Below are positions 44,043 through 53,210 of a stretch of DNA of 64,000 nt, one piece after another. The position numbers were made by a program, and so were the translations under genes. The stretch's first letter is position 1. Each line of letters opens with the position of its first letter. The stretch is from Frankia umida (GTDB lineage: Bacteria; Actinomycetota; Actinomycetes; Frankiales; Frankiaceae), in NCBI RefSeq assembly GCF_023242945.1, contig NZ_JALKFT010000028.1, positions 1 through 64,000 on the forward strand, read 5' to 3'. The notes under the pieces are model-generated. The model was given only the letters and a program-made list of their open reading frames with translations, was not told where the DNA came from and made no database searches.

Positions 44043-45782
44043 GTGGACGTACCTGCCCTGCATCCGATCGACGCCGCCCCCACCGTGCCGCTGGTCGCGG
44101 TCGGTACCGGGCGCGGACGGCGGCTCGCCGTCGTCCTCGGGGCCGGTGGGGTACTGACCGCGGTCGCGCAGGTCTGGCTCGTCCCGTTGCTGCCGGCGCT
44201 GCCGCGGCTGACCGGGTCCTCGGCCACCAGCGCCAGCTGGCTGATCACCGTGGGACTGCTGGTCGCGGCGGTGGTCACGCCCCTGTTCGGCCGGGCGGGG
44301 GACATCGTCGGCAAGCGGCGGATGCTGCTGGTCGCCCTCGGGGTCCTGGTCGCCGGATCGTTGCTGTGCGCGGTGTCCTCGCAGCTGTGGCTGCTCATCC
44401 CGGGGCGGGGCATGCAGGGCGCCTGCCTGGCGGTGGTGCCGCTGTCGATCAGCATTCTGCGCGACGAACTACCGGCGGCCCGGGTGGGGGCGGCCGTGGC
44501 GATGATGAGCGCGACGGTGGGGGTGGGCGCGGTCGTCGGCATCCCGTTCGGGGCGCTGATCGTCCAGTACACCGACTGGCACGTGATGTTCTGGGTGATC
44601 GCCGCGTGTGGCCTGACATTGCTGGTCGCCGCGCGGATGGTCGTGCGGGAGTCACCGGTGCGCGAACCGGCCCGCTTCGACACCCACGGCGCCGTCGGAC
44701 TCGCCGCCGGCCTGCTGTGCGGGCTGCTCACCGTCTCCCAGGCCGCGGCCGGCGGACCCCTGCGCCTCCGGGTGCTGGGCCTGGCGACCGCGACCCTGGT
44801 GATCCTCGTCGGGTGGGCCCGCCGGCAGGTCCGCACCGTCGATCCGCTGGTGGACCTGCGTCTGGCGGCCCGCCGTCCGGTGCTGATGGCCAACCTCGCC
44901 GCGCTCGGTGTCGGCTTCGCCTTCTACGCCAACGCGATGTGCACCGCCCTGCTCGTCCAGGTGCCGAAGGAGGCCGGCTACGGCCTGGGCCTGTCGGTGC
45001 TGGCCGGTGGACTGTGCCTGCTGCCCGCGGGACTGGTGATGGCCGCGCTCTCCCCCCTGTCGGCGTGGATCACCACCACCCGCGGCCCGCGGACCACCCT
45101 GTTGCTCGGCACGAACATCCTGACCGCCGGCTACCTGCTCCGCCTGGCCGACAGCCACCACCTCATCATGATCATCCTGGGTGGGGTGGTGGTCGCCGCC
45201 GGTACCGCCCTGGCCTACTCGGGTGTGTCCATGCTGACCGTCCAGGCGGTGCCCCGCGGGCAGACCGCCGCCGCCGGCGGCATCACCGTCCTCATGCGGA
45301 TGGTCGGCCAGGCGACCTGCAGCGCCGCCGTCGCCGCCATCCTCGGTCATCTGTCGGTCGCGACCTCCGTCGGTCCCGTCCCCACCCTCGCCGCCTTCCG
45401 GACCGTCTTCGCCATCGCCGGCCTCGCCGCGGTCTTCGCCACCCTCGCCGCGATCCTCGCCCCGGTCCGCGCCCGCCACCGCGCCCGTCGCCTTCCCCCG
45501 CGCCGCCTCATCCCCTTCGCCAACACCCCCGCCCCCGCCCTGACCTGCGGGTCCTGCGCGCCCTCGCTGTCTCTGGCCTCCGCGGCGCCCGCCACCTCCG
45601 CGGTGCCTTTCGCACCAGCCCTGCCCCCCGGGGCTGCCGTGACCTCCGGGGCTGCCGTGACCGCGGCGTCGGCGGTGAGCGCGGTGAGCGCTTCGTCGGC
45701 GACCGAGCGGAGGGCGGCGACCATAGGGTGGTCGCAATGGGCCGTACGCAGAACTCCACGGGTGGCGCCGACGGATTCCTGA
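44043..45782 (+). CDS. MFS transporter, DHA2 (14-helix) type
   Basis: Drug/proton antiporter-like protein of 579 residues; GTG at 44043 with GAGGAG upstream. Motif A is present as LFGRAGDIVGKRRMLL in the second loop. Later helices include IPGRGMQGACLAVVPLSISIL (the GRxxQG motif C area), GVGAVVGIPFGALIVQY and VLMRMVGQATCSAAVAAIL. About 13-14 helices fit DHA2. The last 90 residues after RHRARRLPPRR are low complexity, and the final 15 codons overlap the amidohydrolase gene in another frame, so the two are probably co-expressed. Confidence 0.88.
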   Translation: MDVPALHPIDAAPTVPLVAVGTGRGRRLAVVLGAGGVLTAVAQVWLVPLLPALPRLTGSSATSASWLITVGLLVAAVVTPLFGRAGDIVGKRRMLLVALGVLVAGSLLCAVSSQLWLLIPGRGMQGACLAVVPLSISILRDELPAARVGAAVAMMSATVGVGAVVGIPFGALIVQYTDWHVMFWVIAACGLTLLVAARMVVRESPVREPARFDTHGAVGLAAGLLCGLLTVSQAAAGGPLRLRVLGLATATLVILVGWARRQVRTVDPLVDLRLAARRPVLMANLAALGVGFAFYANAMCTALLVQVPKEAGYGLGLSVLAGGLCLLPAGLVMAALSPLSAWITTTRGPRTTLLLGTNILTAGYLLRLADSHHLIMIILGGVVVAAGTALAYSGVSMLTVQAVPRGQTAAAGGITVLMRMVGQATCSAAVAAILGHLSVATSVGPVPTLAAFRTVFAIAGLAAVFATLAAILAPVRARHRARRLPPRRLIPFANTPAPALTCGSCAPSLSLASAAPATSAVPFAPALPPGAAVTSGAAVTAASAVSAVSASSATERRAATIGWSQWAVRRTPRVAPTDS

Positions 45783-47467
45783 TCCGCCGCTGCCAGGCAT
45801 TCCCGACCCGGCCCTCGACGGTCCTGTCGCTGGACGCGCCACCGCGCGGTGGACCGCCGCTGGTCGACGTGCGGATCGCCGCCGGACACATCGTCGAGGT
45901 CAGCGCGCCGGGGCTGCCGGCACTGCCCGGGCAGCCGGTGATCGACGCCGCCGGTGGCGCGCTGCTCCCCGGACTACACGATCATCATGTGCACCTGATG
46001 TCCCAGGCCGCCGCCATCCGGTCGGTAGGGGTGGGCCCGCCGACCGTCGTCGACCGCGGGGGACTGGGCGCGGCCCTGCGCGCCGGCCGACCCCCGGCGG
46101 GACAGGGCTGGGTGCGCGCTGTCGGTTACCACCCGTCGGTCGCGGGTGAGCTCGACCGGGACGCCCTGGACGACCTGTGCGGGGACCGTCCGGTGCGGCT
46201 TCAGCATCGCGGGGGAGCGCTGTGGGTGCTGAACTCGGCGGCGATCGCGCGCGCCGGGGTGGCGGACTGTCCGCTGCCCGGAGTGGAACGCGACGCGTCG
46301 GGACGACCCACCGGGCGCCTGTGGCGGATGGACGACTGGCTGCGCGCCAACCCGGCCATCCCACCGGTGACCCTCGATCTGGCCGCCGTCGGACGACAGG
46401 CCGCCGCCCGCGGCGTCACCGGATTCACCGACGCCACCCCCGGACGCGGCCCCGCCGAACGCAGGCTGCTCGTCGAGGCCGCCCGCCACGGCGCCCTGCC
46501 CCAACGGCTCGTCCTGATGCGCCCCGAACCCGCCCCCGCACCCTGCGAGCCCAGCCCCCCCGGACCCCCCGCGCCACCCGCACATCCCGGACCGCCCGGG
46601 CCCTGCGCGCGCCCCGGACCGCCCGCGCGTCCCGGGGTCGTCGACGGGCCAGTCAAGATCATCCTGGATGACGACCGGCTGCCTGAGCTGGACGGTCTCA
46701 CCGCCCGGATCGACGCCGCGCACCTGGCCGGTCATCCCGTGGCCGTGCACTGCGTCACCCGGGTGCAGACCGTGCTGACCCTCGCCGCCCTCGCCGCCGC
46801 CGTACCCGTCTCGGGCCGGTCAGCGGCGCGGGAACCCACCACCACGGTCGCCGGCACCACCGGTCGGGGCGGTGGTGAGGGAGATGGGGGTGGTGATCGG
46901 ATCGAGCATGGGGCGGTGCTGCCGTCCGAGTTGTACGGCGAGCTGCGCGAACGGGGACTGACCGTCGTCACCCAGCCGAACTTCGTCGCCGAGCGGGGCG
47001 ACCAGTACCTGGTGGACGTCGACGACGAGGACCCGGGGTCGCTCTACCCGGCGGCGTCCCTGGTCCGGGCGGGGGTGCGCCTGGCCGGTGGGACGGACAC
47101 ACCGTTCGGCGGGGCCGATCCCTGGGCGGCGGTCCGCGCGGCCGTGCGGCGCAGCACCGCGGCGGGAACCCTGCTCGGCGGCGACGAACGGCTGCCCGCG
47201 GTGACAGCGCTGGCCCTGTTCCTCGGCCACTCGGACGATCCCGCCCGGCTACGCACGATCCGGCCCGGAGCGCCCGCCGACCTGGTGCTGCTGCGCCCCG
47301 GCCTGACCGACGTCCTGGCGGATCCGCGGGCTGAGCACGTCCGGTGCACCTTCGTGGCCGGCGTCCTCGTCCACCCGGAGGACGCGGAGCAGGGGCGGGT
47401 GATCCGCGCGGACGCGGACGGGGCCGGGGACATGGCGGGCGGGGAGGCGGCGGGCGGGGATCGTTGA
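45737..47467 (+). CDS. Amidohydrolase family protein (YtcJ-like)
   Basis: Metal-dependent hydrolase of 576 residues. The metal ligands begin with GLHDHHVHL (about residues 78-86). Next come GALWVLNSAAIARAG, GVTGFTDATPG, VKIILDDDRLPEL, HPVAVHCVTRVQ, DRIEHGAVLPSE and RLAGGTDTPFG, in the order expected for amidohydrolase-3 enzymes. The Lys of VKI is a likely carboxylated metal bridge. A Pro-rich insert (PPGPPAPPAHPGPPGP, residues about 270-300) and a Gly-rich insert near 370-380 are unusual and look like tandem-repeat expansions. It overlaps the upstream MFS gene by 46 bp, suggesting export of its product or import of its substrate. Confidence 0.83.
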   Translation: MGRTQNSTGGADGFLIRRCQAFPTRPSTVLSLDAPPRGGPPLVDVRIAAGHIVEVSAPGLPALPGQPVIDAAGGALLPGLHDHHVHLMSQAAAIRSVGVGPPTVVDRGGLGAALRAGRPPAGQGWVRAVGYHPSVAGELDRDALDDLCGDRPVRLQHRGGALWVLNSAAIARAGVADCPLPGVERDASGRPTGRLWRMDDWLRANPAIPPVTLDLAAVGRQAAARGVTGFTDATPGRGPAERRLLVEAARHGALPQRLVLMRPEPAPAPCEPSPPGPPAPPAHPGPPGPCARPGPPARPGVVDGPVKIILDDDRLPELDGLTARIDAAHLAGHPVAVHCVTRVQTVLTLAALAAAVPVSGRSAAREPTTTVAGTTGRGGGEGDGGGDRIEHGAVLPSELYGELRERGLTVVTQPNFVAERGDQYLVDVDDEDPGSLYPAASLVRAGVRLAGGTDTPFGGADPWAAVRAAVRRSTAAGTLLGGDERLPAVTALALFLGHSDDPARLRTIRPGAPADLVLLRPGLTDVLADPRAEHVRCTFVAGVLVHPEDAEQGRVIRADADGAGDMAGGEAAGGDR

Positions 47468-47530
47468 GTGGCGGTGAGAGATTGCTCGCGTGCCGGCCAC
47501 GGTGGAACCCGGTCTCGGCACAGTGTCGGC

Positions 47531-48019
47531 ATGGACCCCAGACGTGACCCGTTTCGACTGAGCCTCGCGAGCTACCCGCTGAGCCACGCCGTCATCGCCA
47601 GGTTCAGCGACATGGATGTCAACGGGCATCTGAACAACGTCGCCCTCTCCTCCTACTACGAGGACGCCCGGGTGGCCGTCGACCTGCGTGTCTTCCCAGA
47701 GGCACCCGGACGGCGCTCCTTCTCGCTGGTCGTGGCCCAGGTGAGCACCCAGTATCTCGCCGAGGCGCCGTTCCCGGGCACCTACACGATCGGGATCGGC
47801 GTCTCCCGGCTCGGCACCACCTCGTTCACCCACAGCGCCGGCCTCTTCCTCGACTCGGTGTGCCTGGGCCTGAGCGACGCGGTGATCGTCCACCTGGTGG
47901 ACGGCCTGCCCACCCCCCTGCCACCCCACCTGCGCACCATGATCGAGACGGTGGCCTTCCCCGCCCCCGGCATCGAGGCGACCCCCGACATCGACGCCCA
48001 GGACGCCCGACCAAGATAA
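47531..48019 (+). CDS. Hotdog-fold acyl-CoA thioesterase (4HBT)
   Basis: Protein of 162 residues. The active-site helix is ARFSDMDVNGHLNNVALSSYYEDARV, with the Asp of DMDxNGHLNN as in YbgC/FatA-type thioesterases. The strand VVAQVSTQYLAEAPFPGTY follows. The last two codons and the TAA stop lie inside the 24 bp dispersed repeat at 48009, so the natural C terminus may have been changed by insertion of that repeat. It is 63 bp downstream of the amidohydrolase and may be in the same operon. Acyl substrate unknown. Confidence 0.85.
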   Translation: MDPRRDPFRLSLASYPLSHAVIARFSDMDVNGHLNNVALSSYYEDARVAVDLRVFPEAPGRRSFSLVVAQVSTQYLAEAPFPGTYTIGIGVSRLGTTSFTHSAGLFLDSVCLGLSDAVIVHLVDGLPTPLPPHLRTMIETVAFPAPGIEATPDIDAQDARPR

Positions 48020-48032
48020 TCAACGGCGTTGA
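48009..48032 (+). repeat. Dispersed palindromic repeat, copy 1
   Basis: GACCAAGATAATCAACGGCGTTGA. The 3' half forms the hairpin ATCAAC-GGC-GTTGAT. It supplies the stop codon (TAA, 48017-48019) of the thioesterase gene. It matches copies at 59112 and 63302. Confidence 0.8.
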
Positions 48033-48092
48033 TGACGTTCCGCCGCGCCTCTCCCGAGGAGGATCAGGAGACGTCCGGACGAACCCGCGAGG

Positions 48093-48587
48093 TCACAGCG
48101 GCCATCCGGGGAGATTTCGGATGATCATCCAGGTCAGGGCGGTCGCGCCCAGGCCGTAGGCGAGCGCGGGGGGCAGTGGGGCATGGCGGCCCTGCCAGAC
48201 CGCCCGGGTCTGGCGCACGAGCAGACCGAGGAGCAGGGGCGCCCCGGCCAGAACGAACAGGTTGTCATGGCCGGCCTGCGCCCAGTGGCCGTGCAGGAGA
48301 TCGTAGGTGAGGCGCAGGGTTCCACAGGCCGGGCAGTCCAGGCCGGTGACGTGGCGGATCGGACAGGTGGGCATCGCCACGGTCGGGTCGTGCGGGTTGT
48401 GGCCGTAGACGTAGGTGAGGCCCAGCGCGGTGCCGGCCATCACGGCGGCGGCGGCCCTCCGACGTCGTCGAACCCGCTCGGACGACAGCGACCGTGGCGG
48501 TGGCGGTGGCGCGGGTGGCGGTCCCGTCTCCGCCGGCGGCAGGGGTGTCCCCGCAGGCGCCGGCGGGGACGGGAGTCGCTCAGTCAC
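48093..48587 (-). CDS. DUF2752 membrane protein
   Basis: Protein of 164 residues. The N-terminal 35 residues are Pro-rich. The rest contains three to four membrane helices and the DUF2752 signature: CPIRHVTGLDCPACGTLRLTYDLLHGHW, i.e. the CPxCGxTR-like Cys cluster. Function of the family is unknown. Its start overlaps the stop region of the TM2-domain gene by 8 bp, and the two form an operon. Confidence 0.85.
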   Translation of the reverse strand: MTERLPSPPAPAGTPLPPAETGPPPAPPPPPRSLSSERVRRRRRAAAAVMAGTALGLTYVYGHNPHDPTVAMPTCPIRHVTGLDCPACGTLRLTYDLLHGHWAQAGHDNLFVLAGAPLLLGLLVRQTRAVWQGRHAPLPPALAYGLGATALTWMIIRNLPGWPL

Positions 48588-49110
48588 GCAGCGGCCGGCC
48601 CTGCTTGTCGCGGACGCTGCCGGTGAGCATCATGATTCCGTCGATGAGCGCCCAGATGCCGAGGCCGCCGCAGGTGAACAGCTGGGCGAGGGCGATGCCG
48701 GTGTTGCCCAGGTACCACCGGCCGGCACCGACTCCACCGAGCAGGATCTGCAGCAGGCCGGCGGTGAGCTTCTGCTTCTCCGAGTAGGGCTCGCCGGTGA
48801 CCGGATGGCGGCCGAACGGGGCGTTGGAGTCGAAGGGGGCGGGCTGCCCATAGCCGGAGGCAGGCCCATAGCCGGGCCCGCCCTGGCCCTGGTAACCACC
48901 TGGATAGCCCGGCTGAGCGCCATAGCCGGGCTGACCGCCGTGACCCGGCTGACCCTGGTAGCCGCCCTGACCCGGCTGGCCCTGGTATCCACCCTGGCCC
49001 GGCTGGATCTGGTAGCCGCCCTGCTCGGCCCAGTTCGGATCGGTGTAGCCGCCGGGCTGGCCGGGATTCGGTTGTCCCTGTGCGTCCTGCGGTTGCCATG
49101 GCGTGGTCAT
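48580..49110 (-). CDS. TM2-domain membrane protein
   Basis: Protein of 176 residues. The first 105 are a Gly/Gln/Pro/Tyr-rich tail built from GGYQGQPGQ-like repeats, intrinsically disordered. A TM2 domain follows: KQKLTAGLLQILLGGVGAGRWYLG and IALAQLFTCGGLGIWALIDGIMML, two helices joined by a short turn with the usual DG. It is cotranslated with the DUF2752 gene. Function unknown. Confidence 0.88.
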   Translation of the reverse strand: MTTPWQPQDAQGQPNPGQPGGYTDPNWAEQGGYQIQPGQGGYQGQPGQGGYQGQPGHGGQPGYGAQPGYPGGYQGQGGPGYGPASGYGQPAPFDSNAPFGRHPVTGEPYSEKQKLTAGLLQILLGGVGAGRWYLGNTGIALAQLFTCGGLGIWALIDGIMMLTGSVRDKQGRPLRD

Positions 49111-49848
49111 CGTGTGCTCCCAGGATGTGCGCTGCCCGCGGCCTGAGGCGTGTCGCCTGGACGGTCACCAAAGATCGAAGATCTCTGGCTGTCCGGCTGC
49201 CGCGGCGCCCCCCGCGCGGTGATCGAGGCGATGGTATCGGGGCCCGCGGGTCCCGCGACCTGGGCTGGTGCATCGCGAGCTGTCCGTTGGGCGACTCGCT
49301 GCGCAGTGCGACAGGTTCAGCGCTTGCGGTCATGACGCGGGGGACGGGTACGACTGACGGCGCCGGCTCGGCCTCACCAGGGCGACGCCGGTGGTCCGCG
49401 GCGAACAGCCCCAAAGTGCCCCACGTCGCCGAGGACACCAAGCCCGGCACCGGATCGGTTCCCCGGGGGAGCACGCCGCCGGGAGTCGCCGGTGCGCACG
49501 CGCGGGCCGGGTCACCGTGGGGGCACGGACGCGTGGTGGGCGGAGTCGGTCGACGTCCGGGGTGGGCGTGATGACCTGGTGTTTTTCGGCATCCGTCGGG
49601 GGAATGCGACGTGCCGGCCGAGAGCGGCTTTGTGGCGGTGTTCCGGATATCGCGGATGCGCGGTGCGGAGCCGGGTGTGCGGGTGGCCTCGACAATCGGC
49701 GGCCGGCGTGAAATCCGTACGGTTTCGCCACCCGCCGCGCCGTGGCGTCTTCTACAGTTCACCCTGAGTCCATCTGCGGCGTTCGCCGTGGCCCGGAGGT
49801 GACGGGCCGCAGCCGGGATGGGAACAGCCTGGAAGGCGGTGTGCGCGC
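49111..49848. other. 740 bp intergenic region without recognised gene
   Basis: Between the divergent TM2 operon and a small hypothetical gene. Open frames on both strands have no protein-like pattern. Between 49570 and 49720 there is an AT-richer part (GGTGTTTTTCGGCATCC). Promoters must lie here; I see no repeat or RNA gene. Confidence 0.4.
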
Positions 49849-50343
49849 ATGTACGACGACGCGGCGGGTGCGGAGGCGGGCGGCGGGGCGGCCACGGCGG
49901 AGTTCGCCCAGGCCGCGATGGAGATCCTCGAACCGTTCGCGGAGAAGTACGGCCTGTACCTGGCGGAACGAACCTGCTGGCATGTGCTGTTCGCCAGCGG
50001 GCGGCGGGTTCTGGACGTGGCCTGCGATCCCTGGTCGTGCTGGGCGCTGGGTGCCCAGGTCGGCCTGCGGGAACCGGCTCCGGTGGACGCGGGGGAGCAC
50101 CCGCGGGCGTTGGGCGTCCAGGATGTTCTCCAGGCCGTCCACGGGCTGCGGGAGAACACCTGGCGGTGGACGGCGGCGGATCCGGCGCAGTTGCGCGAGG
50201 TGCTGCGTACCCTCGCGGCGCTGCTCGACCGGTACTGCGCGGATCTGCTGCTCGACGACGAGGCGTTCGCCCACGCGGAACGTCTCGTCCAGCAGACGAC
50301 CGCGCGCCGCGGCGCATTCCTGCGGGAGTTCGAGGAGCACTGA
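49849..50343 (+). CDS. Conserved-looking hypothetical protein
   Basis: Protein of 164 residues that I do not recognise. It is soluble, acidic and mainly helical, with AEFAQAAMEILEPFAEKYGLYL, ERTCWHVLFASGRRVLDVACDPWSCWALG and AHAERLVQQTTARRGAFLREFEE. It has three Cys residues and many Trp. Codon third positions are strongly G/C, so the gene is real. The ATG at 49849 gives a compact start. Its neighbours give no hint of function. Confidence 0.6.
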   Translation: MYDDAAGAEAGGGAATAEFAQAAMEILEPFAEKYGLYLAERTCWHVLFASGRRVLDVACDPWSCWALGAQVGLREPAPVDAGEHPRALGVQDVLQAVHGLRENTWRWTAADPAQLREVLRTLAALLDRYCADLLLDDEAFAHAERLVQQTTARRGAFLREFEEH

Positions 50344-50673
50344 GCACACGGGCAACACTGAGCACACGAAAGGCCCGCGGCGCCGGGTGAGCACGGACGA
50401 ACAGGTGTCGTTGCCGTTCCCGCGACGTACGAGGAACGCGTCTGGCGGGCCGGCGGCAACGTCGTTCGGCGATCGGGCCCGGCGATCGGGTGCGGGACGG
50501 ATGACCACCGGCGGTGGTCCGAACGTCCTTCGGGGAGGCTACCTCTGGCGGTCGTGCGCGTGGCGTCCGCCGGAGAGCATGACCAGTGAGAACCAGCAAA
50601 GGCCGCAGTTCGACTGTTCGACGGTGGAACGGGCGTCGTCCGCGAGAGTTTCACGTAACCCCCGGGAGAGGCG
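50344..50673. other. Intergenic region, no gene seen
   Basis: 330 bp with an imperfect direct repeat GAGCACACGGGCAACACTGAGCACACG-like (50336-50365) just after the hypothetical gene. No coding signature. It should contain the promoter of the kinase-like gene. Confidence 0.35.
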
Positions 50674-52245
50674 ATGACCGTCCAGTATGTGCGGGATGCG
50701 CTGCCCGGCGCAGGTGCCGGTGACAGTCGCGGTCCGACCGGCGTCCCGGTCCCGGCCGTCCCCGGGGCGGGACCGCCCCGGCTGCGCGCCCCGCAGCTCG
50801 CCGACCTCGCCGCAGCGTCCATCCGGGAGACCCACGGGGCGGTGCTGTACCTGACCGCCGACCGGGCCTACAAACGTCGCAAGCCCCTGCCCGCCGGCCC
50901 GCCCACCGCCGCCGAACTGCGCGAACGCGAACAGCTGTGCGCCGCCGAGGTGACGCTCAACCGCCGGCTGGCACCCGATGTCTACCTGGGAGTCGCCGAT
51001 CTGTACGACGACGCCGGCACCCTGCTCGACCATCTGGTGGTGATGCGGCGGATGCCGGCGAGCCGTCAGCTGTCCACGCTGGTGCGCCGGGGGGCGCGGC
51101 TCGCGCCGCTGCTGCGTTCGATCGCCCGGGCGCTGGCGGTGTTCCACCAGCGGTGCGAGACGTCCCCGCGGATCGCCGCGGCGGGGGAGCGGGCGGCGCT
51201 GGAGGCCCGCTGGCGGGAGGGTCTGGCCGGGATCTCGGTGTTTCGCGGCAGCCAGCTCGACGCCGCCGTCGTCGACGACATCGGCCGGCTGGCGCTGCGC
51301 TACCTGGCCGGACGCGGTGAGCTGCTCGCCGAACGGACCCGGGCCGGCTGGATTCGCGACGGCCACGGCGACCTGCTCGCCGAGGACATCTTCTGCCTCG
51401 ACGACGGCCCGCGAATCCTCGACTGTGTCGAAAGCGACCCGCTGGCCCGCGCCGGGGACATCCTGGGCGATGTCGCGTCGCTGGCGATGGACCTGGAGCG
51501 GCTGGGCGCGGCCGAGGAGGCCGCCGACTTCCTGGAGGACTACCGCGAGTTCAGCGGCGAGGTCCATCCCCGCTCCCTGCAGCACTTCTACGTCGCCTAC
51601 CGGGCGTTCGACCAGGCCCGGACGGCCTGTGCGCACGGGCAGGGCGATCCGGACGCCGCCGAGCGGGCCCGGCGGCTGCTGGCCGTCGCCCACCGGCATC
51701 TGCGTTCCGGACGGGTACGCCTGGCCGTCGTCGGTGGCCTGCCCGGCACCGGGAAGACGACGCTGGCCAGCCGGCTGGCCGAGGTCGGTGACTGGGTCCT
51801 GCTACGCAGCGACATCATCCGCCGGGAACTCGCCGGCGAGCCGGCCAGCCCCGACGAGGGCACGTTCGGTGTCGGCCGGTACGCCCCGGAGATCACCGAC
51901 GCCACCTACACGGAGATGCTGCGGCGGGCCCGGGCGGCGCTGTGCCGGGGGGAGAGCGTGGTCCTCGACGCCTCGTTCTCCAGCGCCGGGCACCGCACGA
52001 TCGCCGCGCAGCTCGCCGGTGAGGTCTGCGCCGATCTGGTGGAGCTGCACTGCGTGACCGCGCCGGAGGTCGCCGCCGCCCGGATCGCCCGGCGGATCGC
52101 CGCCGGACCCGGCGCGAGCGAGGCGACCGGGGCCATCCACCAGGCGATGGCGGCCCGGGCCGACCCGTGGCCGTCGGCGACGGTGGTGCGCACCGCGGTG
52201 TCCGTGGCCGAGGCGCTGCAGACCGTCCTGAACCACCTCGACTAG
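50674..52245 (+). CDS. Aminoglycoside phosphotransferase-like/AAA ATPase fusion
   Basis: Bifunctional cytosolic protein of 523 residues. The N-terminal part (about 60-330) has a protein/small-molecule kinase fold like that of APH enzymes: ETHGAVLYLTADRAYKRRKP, HLVVMRRMPASRQL, the catalytic HGDLLAEDIF and metal-binding ILDCVESDP. The C-terminal part (about 345-520) is a P-loop kinase domain with VVGGLPGTGKTTLASRLAE, LLRSDIIRRELAG and VVLDASFSSAGHR, like gluconate/zeta-toxin-type kinases. Such fusions are common and untested. GGGAG lies just before the ATG. Confidence 0.83.
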   Translation: MTVQYVRDALPGAGAGDSRGPTGVPVPAVPGAGPPRLRAPQLADLAAASIRETHGAVLYLTADRAYKRRKPLPAGPPTAAELREREQLCAAEVTLNRRLAPDVYLGVADLYDDAGTLLDHLVVMRRMPASRQLSTLVRRGARLAPLLRSIARALAVFHQRCETSPRIAAAGERAALEARWREGLAGISVFRGSQLDAAVVDDIGRLALRYLAGRGELLAERTRAGWIRDGHGDLLAEDIFCLDDGPRILDCVESDPLARAGDILGDVASLAMDLERLGAAEEAADFLEDYREFSGEVHPRSLQHFYVAYRAFDQARTACAHGQGDPDAAERARRLLAVAHRHLRSGRVRLAVVGGLPGTGKTTLASRLAEVGDWVLLRSDIIRRELAGEPASPDEGTFGVGRYAPEITDATYTEMLRRARAALCRGESVVLDASFSSAGHRTIAAQLAGEVCADLVELHCVTAPEVAAARIARRIAAGPGASEATGAIHQAMAARADPWPSATVVRTAVSVAEALQTVLNHLD

Positions 52246-52324
52246 CGGCGCCCGAGCCCCGCGGGGACCGGGCGCTCCGGTGCTCCGGTGCTCCGGTGGG
52301 CTGGCCGGTTGGCGGGTCGGCGGG

Positions 52325-52960
52325 CTACTTGTCGATGCGGGTGGCGTAGACGGCGGCCTGGGTGCGGCTGGACAGTTCGAGCTTCTCCAGGATCGCCGAC
52401 ACGTAGTTCTTGACCGTCTTCTCCGAGAGGTGGATACGCCCGGCGATCTGCCGGTTGGTCAGCCCCTCGGCGATCAGCACGAGGATCTGACGCTCCCGCT
52501 CGCCGAGCGTCGAGAGCTTGCGGTCCTCGGCCGGCCCCTCGCGCAGCCGGGTGAGCACCCGCTGGGTGACCGCCGGGTCGAGCAGGGACCGCCCCGAGGC
52601 GATGGTGCGGATCGCCCCGACCAGGTCGGTGCCCTTGATCTGCTTGAGCAGGTAGCCGGCCGCCCCGGCCATGATCGCGGCGAACAGGGCGTCGTCGTCG
52701 TCGTACGAGGTGAGGATCAGGCAGCCGATCTCGGGATGCGCGGAACGCAGATCCCGGCAGACGTCGATACCGTTGCCGTCCTCGAGGCGGGCGTCCAGCA
52801 CGGCCACGCTCGGCCGGGTCGCGGGAATACGGCGCAGCGCCTCGGCGGCCGTCGAGGCCTCACCGACCACGTCGATGTCGCCGGTCTCGGACAGCATCTC
52901 CCGGATCCCCCGGCGGACGATTTCGTGGTCATCCAGCAGAAAAACCCGTACGGTGCTCAC
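52325..52960 (-). CDS. NarL/DevR-type response regulator
   Basis: Two-component regulator of 211 residues, GTG at 52960. The receiver has LLDDHEIVRRGI, phospho-Asp in VAVLDARLEDGNGIDV, Thr/Ser in LILTSYDD and Lys in LLKQIKG. The LuxR-type helix-turn-helix is LSTLGERERQILVLIAEGLTNRQIAGRIHLSEKTVKNYVS. Overall it resembles DevR/DosR, the hypoxia/redox regulator. No cognate histidine kinase is present. It is divergent from a membrane GGDEF protein, 250 bp apart, which may be a target or partner. Confidence 0.9.
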   Translation of the reverse strand: MSTVRVFLLDDHEIVRRGIREMLSETGDIDVVGEASTAAEALRRIPATRPSVAVLDARLEDGNGIDVCRDLRSAHPEIGCLILTSYDDDDALFAAIMAGAAGYLLKQIKGTDLVGAIRTIASGRSLLDPAVTQRVLTRLREGPAEDRKLSTLGERERQILVLIAEGLTNRQIAGRIHLSEKTVKNYVSAILEKLELSSRTQAAVYATRIDK

Positions 52961-53210
52961 AGTGTGACGATACTGCTCGAGGTGGTCGCCGCGGCCGCGA
53001 ACGGGGGTGACCCCGGCGGCAGGTGGCACGTCCGGGCCACGCACCGGGGCGGGGTGGCGGGGCCCGCGGGGGGCCGTTGCCATACGTACAAGGGGTCACG
53101 CTGAGAAGTGCGTCTTTCTCCGTGCGTCAGGGACCCCTCAGACCGGGCAGGAACACGGGGTGGCTCGGGCAGGGGAGAGTCGTCCAGCTGGCCTGGCCGG
53201 ACAGGGCGAG

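Noticed and set aside
44366..45736. Upstream extension of the amidohydrolase frame, over 450 codons
   Set aside because: It is an out-of-frame shadow of the MFS transporter, Arg/Pro/Gly-rich without homology.
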